Shown here in pieces: positions 53,038 to 62,187 of a stretch of 64,000 nucleotides of DNA. The notes under the pieces were generated by a model, which saw nothing but the letters and a program-made list of their open reading frames with translations, was not told the origin of the DNA and searched no databases. The number at the start of each line of letters is the position of its first letter. Positions within the stretch are counted from its first letter, which is position 1. Source of the stretch: Fodinibius sp034521915 (GTDB lineage Bacteria > Bacteroidota > Rhodothermia > Balneolales > Balneolaceae); the NCBI RefSeq assembly GCF_034521915.1, contig NZ_JAXHLU010000010.1, positions 1-64,000 of the forward strand. Reading direction: 5' to 3'. A program made the position numbers and the translations under genes.

Positions 53038-53250
53038 ATGAGCTCTGTTATTGCATCCTATAAACTTGGCGACATCGCTGTTGAAATTAGCGAAACAGAT
53101 CATCCCAATAAATTAAAAGTGGATTGTAACGACGGTAACTTTCACTCCGAATTTACCGTCCGCAAATACGAATACGAAAATTATAAGCGTCATATGAACC
53201 AGCGCATAAAAAACGCTTATGATGAACAATATAAAAGTGAAGAAGAGTAG
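53038..53250 (+). CDS. 70-residue protein, unknown function
   Basis: A small soluble protein starting MSSVIASYKLGDIAVEISE and ending in a charged helix (NYKRHMNQRIKNAYDEQYKS). It has no recognised family. It is followed directly by a perfect terminator. It sits 69 bases downstream of the chimeric frame, so it may originally have belonged to a different operon. Moderate confidence that it is expressed. Confidence 0.5.
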   Translation: MSSVIASYKLGDIAVEISETDHPNKLKVDCNDGNFHSEFTVRKYEYENYKRHMNQRIKNAYDEQYKSEEE

Positions 53251-53277
53251 CCGATAATTATTTTTAGCAATAATCAT

Positions 53278-53314
53278 AAATGCCCGGCACTTTTAAAGTG
53301 CCGGGCATTTTATT
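53278..53314 (+). terminator. Strong intrinsic terminator
   Basis: AAATGCCCGGCAC pairs perfectly with GTGCCGGGCATTT across a seven-base loop and is followed by T-rich text. It ends the 70-residue protein's transcript and also lies beyond the end of the convergent HtpX gene. Confidence 0.9.
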
Positions 53315-53330
53315 TCGGAAAACTATTTAT

Positions 53331-54197
53331 CTAATCAAACAAATATTCTCCGGTACGCTGCATGTGCATCAGCCGCTCTACGCGATCCTCAGTTTCGGGA
53401 TGCGTAGAAAACAGTCTCATAAAATTTCCGCCGCTAAAGGGATTCACCGGAAACATATGCGAAGTTGAACGCATCGCTGTATCTGATACATTCATTGGAA
53501 TTTGCTCGGCCGCCTTTTCAATCCGCTGCAAGGCCGATGCAAGCTGGCCCGGCTGACCGCATATTTCTGCTCCTGTTCGATCAGCTTCATATTCTCGGGT
53601 TCTGCTTATTGCAGCCTGTAGCATGGTTGCAGCAATTGGAGCCGTAATCAACACAATAAGGGCCACCAAAGGATTTGATCCACGATCGCTTCCCCCTATA
53701 GGAATGAAATAAGCAAACTGTGCCAGCATTGTAAGTGCACTCACTACCGTGGTAACAATTGTCTGCGTTAGAATATCACGGTTTTGGATATGGGCAAGTT
53801 CGTGAGCTATTACCGCCCGAAGTTCATTTTCATTAAGCGCCTGCATGATACCTTTCGTTACTGCCACAGCTGCATTTTCGGGATTGCGTCCCGTTGCAAA
53901 AGCATTTGGTTGGTTTTGTGGGATAATATACACCGCCGGCATCGGAAGCTCAGCCTTTCGGGATAACTCTTCTATCATTCCATATAACTGGGGATGCGAG
54001 CTTCGATCTACCTGCTGGGCATCGTACATTCGCAATACCATCTTGTCGGACTTCCAGTAGCTGAAAAAGTTCATCGCCATGGCAACCACAAAAGCAATAA
54101 TTAAACCGGTAGATCCCCCCAATACCTGTCCCACCAGCATAAACAACACGGCAGCCAGCGTCATCAGAAATACCGTTCGTAAACTATTTCTATTCAT
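53331..54197 (-). CDS. htpX: Membrane zinc metalloprotease HtpX
   Basis: A 288-residue M48-family protease. Two helices near the N-terminus and two flanking the middle hold a zinc site: HELAH in AVIAHELAHIQNRD and the third ligand in RTREYEADRTGAEICG. HtpX degrades damaged membrane proteins. AVYIIPQNQPNAFATGRNPE is a typical upstream segment. It is convergent with the 70-residue protein gene. The ATG start gives the expected length. Confidence 0.92.
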   Translation of the reverse strand: MNRNSLRTVFLMTLAAVLFMLVGQVLGGSTGLIIAFVVAMAMNFFSYWKSDKMVLRMYDAQQVDRSSHPQLYGMIEELSRKAELPMPAVYIIPQNQPNAFATGRNPENAAVAVTKGIMQALNENELRAVIAHELAHIQNRDILTQTIVTTVVSALTMLAQFAYFIPIGGSDRGSNPLVALIVLITAPIAATMLQAAISRTREYEADRTGAEICGQPGQLASALQRIEKAAEQIPMNVSDTAMRSTSHMFPVNPFSGGNFMRLFSTHPETEDRVERLMHMQRTGEYLFD

Positions 54198-54307
54198 ATC
54201 AATCGTTAAAAATTTTTCGGTTAATTTTTTCTGCTTATTAAACGTAAAAAGTACCGCTTTGTTTTAGTTTCATAAACAAATTTAACGCACAAAGATGTTC
54301 GCTAAAC

Positions 54308-54334
54308 GTAGGTCGGGATGCCATCCCGACTTAC
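54308..54334. repeat. REP-like palindromic repeat
   Basis: GTAGGTCGGGATGCCATCCCGACTTAC folds as GTCGGGAT/ATCCCGAC with a short loop, a form commonly scattered in intergenic DNA. It stands between the divergent HtpX and rhodanese genes. One copy only is seen in this window. Confidence 0.5.
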
Positions 54335-54423
54335 ATCATGGAATGGCAACCCCCTCTCAGATTGTTATATGGTGCTGTATTTGTGCGAACAAATATGGAA
54401 CCAAATCTTAAGAGGTGATCACT

Positions 54424-54768
54424 ATGCCACTTACGATGAAACGTATATCAGCAACAGAACTTCACGATCGCATGACGAGCGAAAATCGTCCTGTGTTGAT
54501 CAATGCGTTATCGGAAGAAGCCTTCACGAGCAAGCGCATTCCGGGCTCCATCAACATTACGGAGCATAACCTCGAATGCGCATCAAATGTAATACCTGAC
54601 AAAGATCAGGATATCGTAGTCTACTGCGCAAATGCGGATTGTGATGCCTCCCCCAAACTTGCTGAAAAGCTCACAGAGATGGGCTACAACAACGTTTGGG
54701 ACTTTGAAGAAGGCTTAGCCGGATGGCGCAGCGAAGGCTATCCCCTCACAGGCACCGATGTAAGCTAA
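54424..54768 (+). CDS. Rhodanese-like sulfurtransferase domain protein
   Basis: A 114-residue single-domain rhodanese: RPVLINALSEEAFTSKRIPG, then INITEHNLE, VVYCANADCDASPKLAEKLT with a cysteine in the active-site position, and NVWDFEEGLAGWRSEGYPL. The active loop CANADC is of the single-domain cytoplasmic kind. The ATG at 54424 is preferred over an upstream GTG because an AGAGGTGAT ribosome site lies 8 bases before it. A terminator follows 25 bases after the stop. Confidence 0.86.
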   Translation: MPLTMKRISATELHDRMTSENRPVLINALSEEAFTSKRIPGSINITEHNLECASNVIPDKDQDIVVYCANADCDASPKLAEKLTEMGYNNVWDFEEGLAGWRSEGYPLTGTDVS

Positions 54769-54792
54769 CATATATCACTTTCTTATTTTGGG

Positions 54793-54827
54793 AAGCTGCG
54801 GCAATTCAGTTTGCCGCAGCTTTTTTA
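54793..54827 (+). terminator. Intrinsic terminator after the rhodanese gene
   Basis: AAGCTGCGGCAA pairs with TTGCCGCAGCTT across a six-base loop, followed by TTTTTT. Confidence 0.9.
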
Positions 54828-54871
54828 TTTTGACCTGAATCAGAAATATAAATGGTTTTCAATCGGGCATA

Positions 54872-55004
54872 AGAATTGTGTTCTGTTAGTCAAAGGATGC
54901 AGTTTGTAGATTTTGTACCGGTGAGGCTTCCATTATTATGCACTAACAGTCAAAGGACTATTAAAATCTACGCATCCTGCCGACCAAAGCGTTTACACAA
55001 TTCT
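54872..55004. other. Nested inverted-repeat element, possible structured RNA or mobile element
   Basis: AGAATTGTGT (54872-54881) pairs with ACACAATTCT (54995-55004); inside, CTGTTAGT (54883-54890) pairs with ACTAACAG (54942-54949), and a GGATGC...GTAGATTTT block pairs partly with AAAATCTACGCATCC. The short motif AGTCAAAGGA also repeats. The pairings cannot all form at once. The flanking gap (54828-55292) holds no supported gene; frames there are low-complexity or lack family text. Confidence 0.45.
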
Positions 55005-55292
55005 AAGTACGGCCTACGTAGCTAAGCTACTTCGGCGTAGTAGGCCCTTGATCTTTTCATCTCTTCCAGTGGTTTTTCTGGTCCCGTGTGTCCCGAACTT
55101 TTCGGGGTTTACTATTGGTGGTTGGATCAAGCCCCCGAATTCTCGGGGCGCAGCAAAAGGGATACCCAATCGTATTTTGGGTCGTTTAAAAAAAGGAGTC
55201 ATTAAGACTCTTAGTTCGGAATTTACATCGAATTCACGTTATTTTATCATCCAATTTGCCAATTAAAACTACGCTACCACTCATTGCAATAC

Positions 55293-56729
55293 ATGCAAAA
55301 AGAAATCAAAGATCTCGAACAGCAGGCCCGCCAGCTGGAAACCACCACCGAAGAGCGGAATCATTTATTTGACAAAGCCCGTCAATACGGAGAACGTTTT
55401 CTTAATTCCCTTTCCGAAAAGCCGGCTTATGTAGATGAGCAATCCATGGGCAAGGGCGTATATGATCTGCCATTTGATGAAAAACCCAAAGACTTTGATA
55501 AACTGTTGGATCTCCTTCATTCAGAAGTAGATACACCCGGACTCAATCCCGCCTCGGGCAAGCACGCCGGTTATATTCCCGGCGGCGGAATCTATCCCTC
55601 GGCCATCGCCGATTACCTGGCGGCCGTAACTAATCGCTATACGGGTGTTTTCTTTTCATCACCGGGGGCCGTTCGCATCGAAAATATGTGCATCCGCTGG
55701 ATGAATGATCTGGTTGGCTATCCCGAAGGAGCTGCAGGTAACCTCACCTCGGGCGGATCCATTGCCAACTTAATAGCACTGGTCGTTGCTCGAGATAATT
55801 CCGGAATTAAAGCTAAAGATTTTAATCGCGCCGTTATTTACACAACCCGGCAAGTTCACCATTGCGTAGTCAAAGCTATTAAGTTTTCCGGACTGCAAGA
55901 GGCTACGCTTCGTACCATTCCAATGGACGATCGTTTCTGCATGAAGGCAGATGCGCTGGAAAAGCAAATTAAAGCCGACAAGAAGGAGGGACTCATTCCC
56001 CTGACGATTTTTGCTTCGGCGGGCACTACCGATCTCGGGGCTGTCGACCCGCTCGATGAAATTGGTGCTATCGCTGAGCGGCACGACCTTTGGTTCCACG
56101 TGGATGCGGCCTACGGCGGCTTTTTCCTGCTCACCGATCACGGCAAAGAGGTCATGAAGGGCATCGAAAAATCAGATTCGGCCACTATCGATCCTCACAA
56201 GGGATTGTTTTTACCCTACGGATCTGGAGCGTTGCTTGTGAAAGACGGGGAGAAGCTATACGATTCGCAGCACATGTCGGCCAATTATTTGCAAGATACT
56301 TACAAGGCGACACAAGAAGCATCACCCGCCGATCTTTCCCCGGAGCTCTCCAAGCATTTTCGCGGACTGCGGATGTGGCTGCCCCTCCAGCTTTTTGGCA
56401 TACAGCCCTTCCGCGCTGCACTGGAAGAGAAACTGTTACTCACGCGCTACTTTTATGATGAGATTCAAGAAATCGATGGCATCGAAGTTGGTCCTGAGCC
56501 TGAACTTTCGGTTGCCTTTTTTCGGTACGTTCCCGAATCAGGAAGTGCTAATACATTCAACAAAAAGCTGGTCAATGAAATCCACCGCGACGGACGCGTG
56601 TTTCTCTCCTCAACGCACATTGATGGAACTGTATACCTGCGGCTGGCAGTACTTAACTTTCGGACGCATTTGGAAGATGTGGATTTGATACTGTCAGTCC
56701 TCAAGGAGAAAATTCAACAGCTAACATAA
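55293..56729 (+). CDS. Group II PLP-dependent decarboxylase
   Basis: A 478-residue decarboxylase of the aromatic-L-amino-acid/glutamate decarboxylase class. GNLTSGGSIANLIALVVARD binds PLP's phosphate, the HVDAAYGGF aspartate pairs with the ring, and the lysine in TIDPHKGLFLPYG (Lys303) forms the Schiff base. YCFS-like substrate-loop text is not obvious, so the amino-acid preference is unknown. Start ATG at 55293 was chosen over TTG at 55284. It stands alone on the plus strand; the cyclase gene is convergent. Confidence 0.87.
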   Translation: MQKEIKDLEQQARQLETTTEERNHLFDKARQYGERFLNSLSEKPAYVDEQSMGKGVYDLPFDEKPKDFDKLLDLLHSEVDTPGLNPASGKHAGYIPGGGIYPSAIADYLAAVTNRYTGVFFSSPGAVRIENMCIRWMNDLVGYPEGAAGNLTSGGSIANLIALVVARDNSGIKAKDFNRAVIYTTRQVHHCVVKAIKFSGLQEATLRTIPMDDRFCMKADALEKQIKADKKEGLIPLTIFASAGTTDLGAVDPLDEIGAIAERHDLWFHVDAAYGGFFLLTDHGKEVMKGIEKSDSATIDPHKGLFLPYGSGALLVKDGEKLYDSQHMSANYLQDTYKATQEASPADLSPELSKHFRGLRMWLPLQLFGIQPFRAALEEKLLLTRYFYDEIQEIDGIEVGPEPELSVAFFRYVPESGSANTFNKKLVNEIHRDGRVFLSSTHIDGTVYLRLAVLNFRTHLEDVDLILSVLKEKIQQLT

Positions 56730-56869
56730 ATAGCCTCGTATTCTTAAAGATTAAGCCTCTGCCTGTTGCAGACGCCATAAACATTAAGCAATTCTTTTCA
56801 ATATGACGGAGCTACTCGTACACGCTAACCGAGGTGCTTCCCTATGCAGGGAGATATGCTCAACAAGAG

Positions 56870-58864
56870 TTAATTTGCCGGCTCAAAGAAAGACCCTTGG
56901 GGTATTTCTGTTAACTTCAGTTGTTCCAATAAGTCGCTGTATCGCGAATCTTCCTTTATTTCATCCCACAAAGGATCAGAAAATATAAAATATATTTCTC
57001 CAACTTTATCTTCGGCCGCTCGTTGCAGGTGAAAGAAGACCTCATCGTACTTTTCCATTCCCAAATAGGCCATGGCAATATCAAGTGAGGATGCCATATA
57101 TGAGTCATCTGCATCACCGATTTGCAACGCATCTATAAAATGATCTGCCGCATCATCCAGGCCAAGCCGGGCGGATGTGTAAACCAGATGGGGGATATTT
57201 TTTTGCTCCCGGGATACTAAATTTTGTAATACTTCAAATTCTTTGTGCGCCTTTTTTAACTTTTGCATAGCAACGAGGGTCCAGCCCTTCCCTTCCAGTG
57301 CTGCCAGAAATGACGAATCCAACTCCAGCGTATAATTATACTGCTCCAGCGCATTCGAAAACTTATTTAAATTGTAATAGGCTCTGCCCAGTTCGGCATT
57401 ATAAAGAAGATTGGTAGGCTCCAGCTCTAGCGTCCGCTCCATCCAGGAAAGAGCAGTTTCATTTTCACCGATCATATTCAAAAAACGAAAATAATTATAG
57501 CATACTTCCGGATTGCTTGGATCGATTTCATATGCCCTGTTCAGCAAGAATTTTGCCTTTTCATAATCTTGCCTCAATAATAGTTCTATCATTCCGCTTA
57601 GAGCTACTGCTGTTGCAAATTGATCATCTAAAGTTAAAACGGCATCAATGTTTTCTTCGGCCTTTTTATAAGCACGGCGGGGTTGCATCTGGCCGTAAAT
57701 ACCCAAAAACATGTAGCATTGGGCCAATCCAATGCTCGATTTTAGATGCGAAGAATCTTTCTCAATTGCCTGATTAAAACACTTCATTGCTTTTCGAACC
57801 GAGGTGAGCGAATGCTTTTGCAACTCAAAACGACCTTCCAAATAGCGTTCGTAAGCTCCCTTTTTATTACGGGATTTTTTTGCCTTTGGCTTGGGTCTTG
57901 ACTCCTCACCTTCAAACCCTTTTTGAACTTTCTCTAATATCTCTTGAGAAATACCATCCTGTATTTCAAAAATATCCTTCAAATGGCGTTCATACGTTTC
58001 TGACCATAAATGAAACCCACCCCCGGTTTCAATAAGCTGTGCCGTAACACGAATCTTATCTTGATTTTTCCGTACGCTTCCCTCAAGGATGTGACTTACC
58101 ATTAGGTCTTCGCCAATAGTTCGTATATCTATATTTTGCCCCTTATACGCAAATGCCGAAGTTCGGGAGGTTACATCGATGCCCTTCATCTTGGTTAACC
58201 CGTTAATAATTTCCTCGGTAAGCCCGTCACCAAAATACTCAAAGCCCCTCTCACTACTCATATTTACAAATGGCAACACAGCCAATCGGTTTTTAACCCT
58301 ACCGCTTTTGGCTTTTACGTCACGAACCGTTGGTACGTTAATTCCGTCATTCGTAACGGCAAAAATCGAAAGGGGATATTTAACATTCTTCAGTTCAAAG
58401 GTGCCAAGCTCCTTTGTTTTTATATCACGATGATTGCTAATTTCATTCTGAACCTTCTCAGAAATCAATATGCCTCCGGAAATTCCGAGAGGTTCCAATC
58501 GAGAGGCAATATTTACGGCATCGCCATATACATCTTCATCATTGTAAGCGATATCACCCACATGTATCCCAATACGAAGCGGCAAATACGGATTGGCTAT
58601 GTCGTTCTGAATTTTAATGCCACACATAACAGCATTATAAGCACTGTTAAAAATAGTAAGTGCTCCGTCGCCGTAGTAGTGAAGTATTTTGCCATCAAAT
58701 GCTGTAGCTCTCTCGTTCAGCACCTGGCGATGCCGTTCCTTTTGTCTATTAGCATTATCTTCGTCTTCCTGCATCATAGCTGTATAACCGACAATGTCGG
58801 TAAACATAACAGCTGCAAGCAAACGCGTTGTTTGTGCTCCCATGATAGCCGTATTAAATTGCAT
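56870..58864 (-). CDS. Class III nucleotide cyclase with FlgO-like and TPR domains
   Basis: A 664-residue cytoplasmic protein. Residues about 15-170 are a class III cyclase: RLLAAVMFTDIVGYTAMMQE with metal Asp, and HYYGDGALTIFNSA. A FlgO/TolB-like domain follows (RLAVLPFVNMSSERGFEYFG, SHILEGSVRKNQDKI, HLWSETYERHL). The last third is TPR repeats (YERYLEGRFELQKHSLTSVR, NLLYNAELGRAYYNLNKFSN). Purine-specific residues were not assigned. Proteins of this domain order are common and poorly characterised. Product and signal remain open. Confidence 0.88.
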   Translation of the reverse strand: MQFNTAIMGAQTTRLLAAVMFTDIVGYTAMMQEDEDNANRQKERHRQVLNERATAFDGKILHYYGDGALTIFNSAYNAVMCGIKIQNDIANPYLPLRIGIHVGDIAYNDEDVYGDAVNIASRLEPLGISGGILISEKVQNEISNHRDIKTKELGTFELKNVKYPLSIFAVTNDGINVPTVRDVKAKSGRVKNRLAVLPFVNMSSERGFEYFGDGLTEEIINGLTKMKGIDVTSRTSAFAYKGQNIDIRTIGEDLMVSHILEGSVRKNQDKIRVTAQLIETGGGFHLWSETYERHLKDIFEIQDGISQEILEKVQKGFEGEESRPKPKAKKSRNKKGAYERYLEGRFELQKHSLTSVRKAMKCFNQAIEKDSSHLKSSIGLAQCYMFLGIYGQMQPRRAYKKAEENIDAVLTLDDQFATAVALSGMIELLLRQDYEKAKFLLNRAYEIDPSNPEVCYNYFRFLNMIGENETALSWMERTLELEPTNLLYNAELGRAYYNLNKFSNALEQYNYTLELDSSFLAALEGKGWTLVAMQKLKKAHKEFEVLQNLVSREQKNIPHLVYTSARLGLDDAADHFIDALQIGDADDSYMASSLDIAMAYLGMEKYDEVFFHLQRAAEDKVGEIYFIFSDPLWDEIKEDSRYSDLLEQLKLTEIPQGSFFEPAN

Positions 58865-58980
58865 TCTGAGGTATCAGGCCGAGCCTTACCCTACAGGGCA
58901 TTTTGAAATATAAAAATACATAAACCTATGTATAAATGTCGGTTAGAGTGTATTAATTTTTTGATGGGCAGAACAGCATC

Positions 58981-59592
58981 TTAGGCCGTCAGCCAGTTTA
59001 GAATTGTATCCAAAATTACTCCCTTCCTTTTCTGTGAAAATCCTTTTTCTGATGCAGCATTCTCGATACCAAATAACGACTCGTGTATCGGACCCGCAAC
59101 AACAGGATAGTAACAAAGCGAAAAAATATTCATAAGTAAATCCTGTACGCTGACAGAAGCTATTTCATAATTTGCCGCAGCGCCGCTTAGCTCTTCTTCA
59201 AATGTTGTAACCTGCAGTGATACCTGATCCTCAAAAATAGGCTGCAGCCAGTCTGGCTTTCTACTGATTTCCGTAATCACAAACGCCAAAACCCTCGGAC
59301 TTTCATCTGCTTTTTCCAAACTGTTTTCGATCAACAACTCTATTTTTTTAAATAAGGGTACATCTTTCGAAAGAACATCATTCAGATCCTCAAAAATCAC
59401 CTGCACCGATTGTTTATATACATGCTCGAAAAGTTCTTTTTTAGTATTAAAATAATAGTGTATCATCGCCTTGGTTACTCCAATATGATCGGCAATATTA
59501 TGGAGACGTGTTCCCTCAAACCCATGCGTTAAAAACTCATTCCGAGCTGCCTCAATAATTTCTTGGCGGGTATTTTTAGACTGCTTACTCAT
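58981..59592 (-). CDS. TetR/AcrR family transcriptional regulator
   Basis: A 203-residue regulator. The N-terminal helix-turn-helix is NTRQEIIEAARNEFLTHGFE and TRLHNIADHIGVTKAMIHYY, with YFNTKKELFEHVY closing the DNA-binding domain. The ligand domain has no recognisable specificity. A palindromic site overlaps its promoter (59607-59633), consistent with autoregulation. The NfeD/SPFH genes are divergent, 238 bases away. Confidence 0.88.
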   Translation of the reverse strand: MSKQSKNTRQEIIEAARNEFLTHGFEGTRLHNIADHIGVTKAMIHYYFNTKKELFEHVYKQSVQVIFEDLNDVLSKDVPLFKKIELLIENSLEKADESPRVLAFVITEISRKPDWLQPIFEDQVSLQVTTFEEELSGAAANYEIASVSVQDLLMNIFSLCYYPVVAGPIHESLFGIENAASEKGFSQKRKGVILDTILNWLTA

Positions 59593-59606
59593 AGAACTAA
59601 ATAGTT

Positions 59607-59633
59607 AGTTAGGATGGTTACCTGAACCTAACT
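59607..59633. promoter_or_regulatory. Candidate TetR operator
   Basis: AGTTAGGATGGTTACCTGAA followed by CCTAACT gives inverted arms AGTTAGG and CCTAACT around a central region, a form typical of TetR-family operators. It lies 15 bases upstream of the regulator's start codon, where it would block its own promoter and perhaps that of the divergent gene. Confidence 0.6.
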
Positions 59634-59829
59634 GTTACTTTTGTGAAGAGCAAGCATATTAATCGGAAGGTTAGCCTCATCAAATGTCAAAACGGAAATA
59701 TACCGCCTGTCTCAACAAATATTTTTAGGCAAACCAAAATTCGTTTGAATATGGGTTACTTATTTTTGAACATAGTTATAAATTGTTTTCCGATGTTGTT
59801 TCCAATTTCCTTTTTGATACCTTTACAGT

Positions 59830-61168
59830 ATGAAACAGCTAATCATTATCACATTACTTACTTTCTTCACGGGCGGTACTTCAGTTCAGCCTGATACAAC
59901 CGTAACCGATTCTGTTCAACAATCAAACTCCCAACCGGTAGTAACAATGATTTCTGTAGAGGGAGCCATTTCTCCTACTACAACCAACTACATCAACAGG
60001 GGAATAAAGACCGCCAGCGAACAGGGTTCCGAAGCCCTTATTATTCAGCTGGATACTCCCGGCGGGCTGTTGGAATCCACAAAAAATATCGTGCAGTCCT
60101 TCCTTCAATCCGATGATTTACCCATTATCGTATATGTTGCCCCCGAAGGAGCTCGTGCGGCCAGCGCCGGAACGTTTATCACGATGGCCGCCCATATTGC
60201 AGCAATGGCTCCCACTACTACCATAGGAGCCGCATCTCCCGTACAGATGGGAGGCGGACAATCCGACTCTGTAATGCAGAAAAAGATTTTTAATTACTCC
60301 GAGAGTTTTATTGAGAGCATCGCCAACAGGCGCGACCGCAATGCGGAATGGGCACGGTCAGCGGTTCGAGATGGAGAGTCGATTACCGCTGAAGAAGCAC
60401 TCGAGTTAAATGTGATCGACCTAATCGCCTCTGATACGGAGGAACTTTTACAAAAAATTGATGGACGCACATTCAATGGCGATACGCTGATTACAAATAA
60501 CGCAACCATTAAAGAAGTGCCAACGAATTTTGCCGAACAATTCCTCGGTTTTATCATGCGACCCGAGGTGATGCTTATTTTAACGATGATTGCCATCTAT
60601 GGAATTATTGGTGAGGTAACAAATCCGGGGGCCATCGTGCCCGGTGTAGCCGGTGTTATTGCCTTGGTGTTGGTACTTTATGCCTCTGCAGCCATGCCAA
60701 TCAATATTGCAGGTTTTGCGCTAATTGGTCTAGCCATCATTTTATTTGTCGCTGAAGCTTTTACCCCCACCTTTGGATTACTCATTGCAGGGGGGTCCGT
60801 ATCTTTCTTCCTCGGAGCACTTATGCTTTTCCAAGATTTACCCGAATCGATGGAGCTTTCATGGGCCTGGCTTGTTCCCGGCCACCATATTAACGGCGCT
60901 CTTTTTTGTCTGGATTGTAACCGAAGGAATTCGAGCTCAATTCACGGACAGCAAAACCGGTATTAGCTCAATGATCGGCAAACAGGCCGAAGTTGTTGAC
61001 AAGATTGACAACAGTCACGGAAAGGTTTTTGTGAACGGTGAATACTGGGATGCCATTAGCGACGGAAGTACTATTGAAGAAGGTGAATTTTGCGAAATTA
61101 CCGAGATTGAAGGACTTAAAATGAAAGTAAGGCCACTATCAGAAACATCAGATACAAATAACGTATAG
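59830..61168 (+). pseudogene. NfeD family protein, frameshifted once
   Basis: The front part has a signal sequence (IIITLLTFFTGGTS) and a ClpP-like serine protease domain: ALIIQLDTPGGLLESTKNIV, then RAASAGTFITMAAHIAAMAP (Ser-Gly), and AVRDGESITAEEALELNVID (Lys/Ala). Four membrane helices follow. After LSWAWLVP the frame shifts by one base near 60878; reading on one base later gives ATILTALFFVWIVTEGIRAQ and then the OB-fold NfeD domain (GKQAEVVDKIDNSHGKVFVN, EGEFCEITEIEGLKMKV) to TAG at 61168. The full form would be a membrane-bound protease partner of the SPFH protein that follows 41 bases later. Confidence 0.83.
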
Positions 61169-61209
61169 CAAATTTTAACAGCCATTACTAATCCCTAAAA
61201 AAGAAGCTT

Positions 61210-62040
61210 ATGGAAAGTTCGAACCAATTTTTTGATTTAATAACGTGGATCATCACTATTGCTGTGTTAACAGCAATACTGCTGCCTCAGATTTTTAAGA
61301 TCCTTCGGGAATATGAACGTGCTGTTGTGTTTCGACTCGGTAAATTTCATAAGACCAAGGGACCGGGACTTATCATGCTGATTCCCTTTATCGATAAAAT
61401 TGAGCGCGTTGACCTGCGAGTGTTAACAATCAACGTAGATCGACAGGAGGTTATCACCAAAGATAACGTAACGGTACACGTTGATGCTATTACCTTTTTC
61501 CGCGTTATCGACGCCGAAGCGGCAACCATACAGGTAGAGAAATATATCCACGCCACATCGATGTTAGCCCAAACAACCTTGCGCAGTATTGTAGGACAGG
61601 TGGAACTCGACGAGCTGCTGGCCGAGCGCGATAAAGTAAATAAAAACATCCAGGAAATTATTGACCGACAGACCGATCCATGGGGTATCAAGGTGGTTTC
61701 TGTAGAAGTACGCGATGTAGTACTTCCCGAGAATATGAAGCGTGCTATGGCACGTCAGGCTGAAACCGAGCGAGATCGTCGTGCGAAAGTAATTAACGCT
61801 GAAGGTGAATTCCAGGCCGCTGAACGATTAGTCGAAGCAGCCACCATGATGAGAGAAGCCCCAATAGCACTACAACTTCGTTTCCTGCAAACGATGAGCG
61901 ACATCAGCGAAGAAAATACCACCTTTGCTTTCTTACCGTTACCTATGGAAATGCTCGAGGTATTCAAAAATATGTCGGGCGTAGATGTGCCACCGCAAAT
62001 TAGCGATGACTCAAATGAATCAGATAATGAAGAATCATAG
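61210..62040 (+). CDS. SPFH/slipin family membrane scaffold protein
   Basis: A 276-residue stomatin-like protein: one N-terminal membrane segment (LITWIITIAVLTAILLPQIF), then the SPFH domain with REYERAVVFRLGKFHKTKGP, DRQEVITKDNVTVHVDAITF and VLPENMKRAMARQAETERDR, and a helical tail with AEGEFQAAERLVEAATMM. Such proteins form oligomeric membrane rings and usually pair with NfeD proteases. It directly follows the NfeD gene, matching the conserved two-gene arrangement. Confidence 0.9.
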   Translation: MESSNQFFDLITWIITIAVLTAILLPQIFKILREYERAVVFRLGKFHKTKGPGLIMLIPFIDKIERVDLRVLTINVDRQEVITKDNVTVHVDAITFFRVIDAEAATIQVEKYIHATSMLAQTTLRSIVGQVELDELLAERDKVNKNIQEIIDRQTDPWGIKVVSVEVRDVVLPENMKRAMARQAETERDRRAKVINAEGEFQAAERLVEAATMMREAPIALQLRFLQTMSDISEENTTFAFLPLPMEMLEVFKNMSGVDVPPQISDDSNESDNEES

Positions 62041-62082
62041 TTAATACATTGAATAGTAAATGAGGTTTTATTTGAGGTAATT

Positions 62083-62118
62083 AACTGGCGCAGGCCCTCA
62101 GGCATGCGCCAGTTTTTT
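62083..62118 (+). terminator. Intrinsic terminator after the SPFH gene
   Basis: AACTGGCGCA and TGCGCCAGTT form a stem across a 12-base loop, followed by TTTTTT. Confidence 0.85.
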
Positions 62119-62187
62119 GTATTACGAATGATCTATTAGCCTCTGATGTTATTTCTACATAACAAAAAACTTAGTTCCCGTGACCTT

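Noticed and set aside
54318..54569. Frame opposite or overlapping the rhodanese start
   Set aside because: It overlaps the conserved rhodanese gene in another frame and has no recognisable motif.
55014..55266. Short overlapping frames on both strands in the gap before the PLP decarboxylase
   Set aside because: They are mirror frames over the same low-complexity text without family features, so neither is supported.
59643..59894. 83-codon frame before the NfeD gene
   Set aside because: No protein-like pattern, and it overlaps the start of the conserved NfeD frame in another reading frame.
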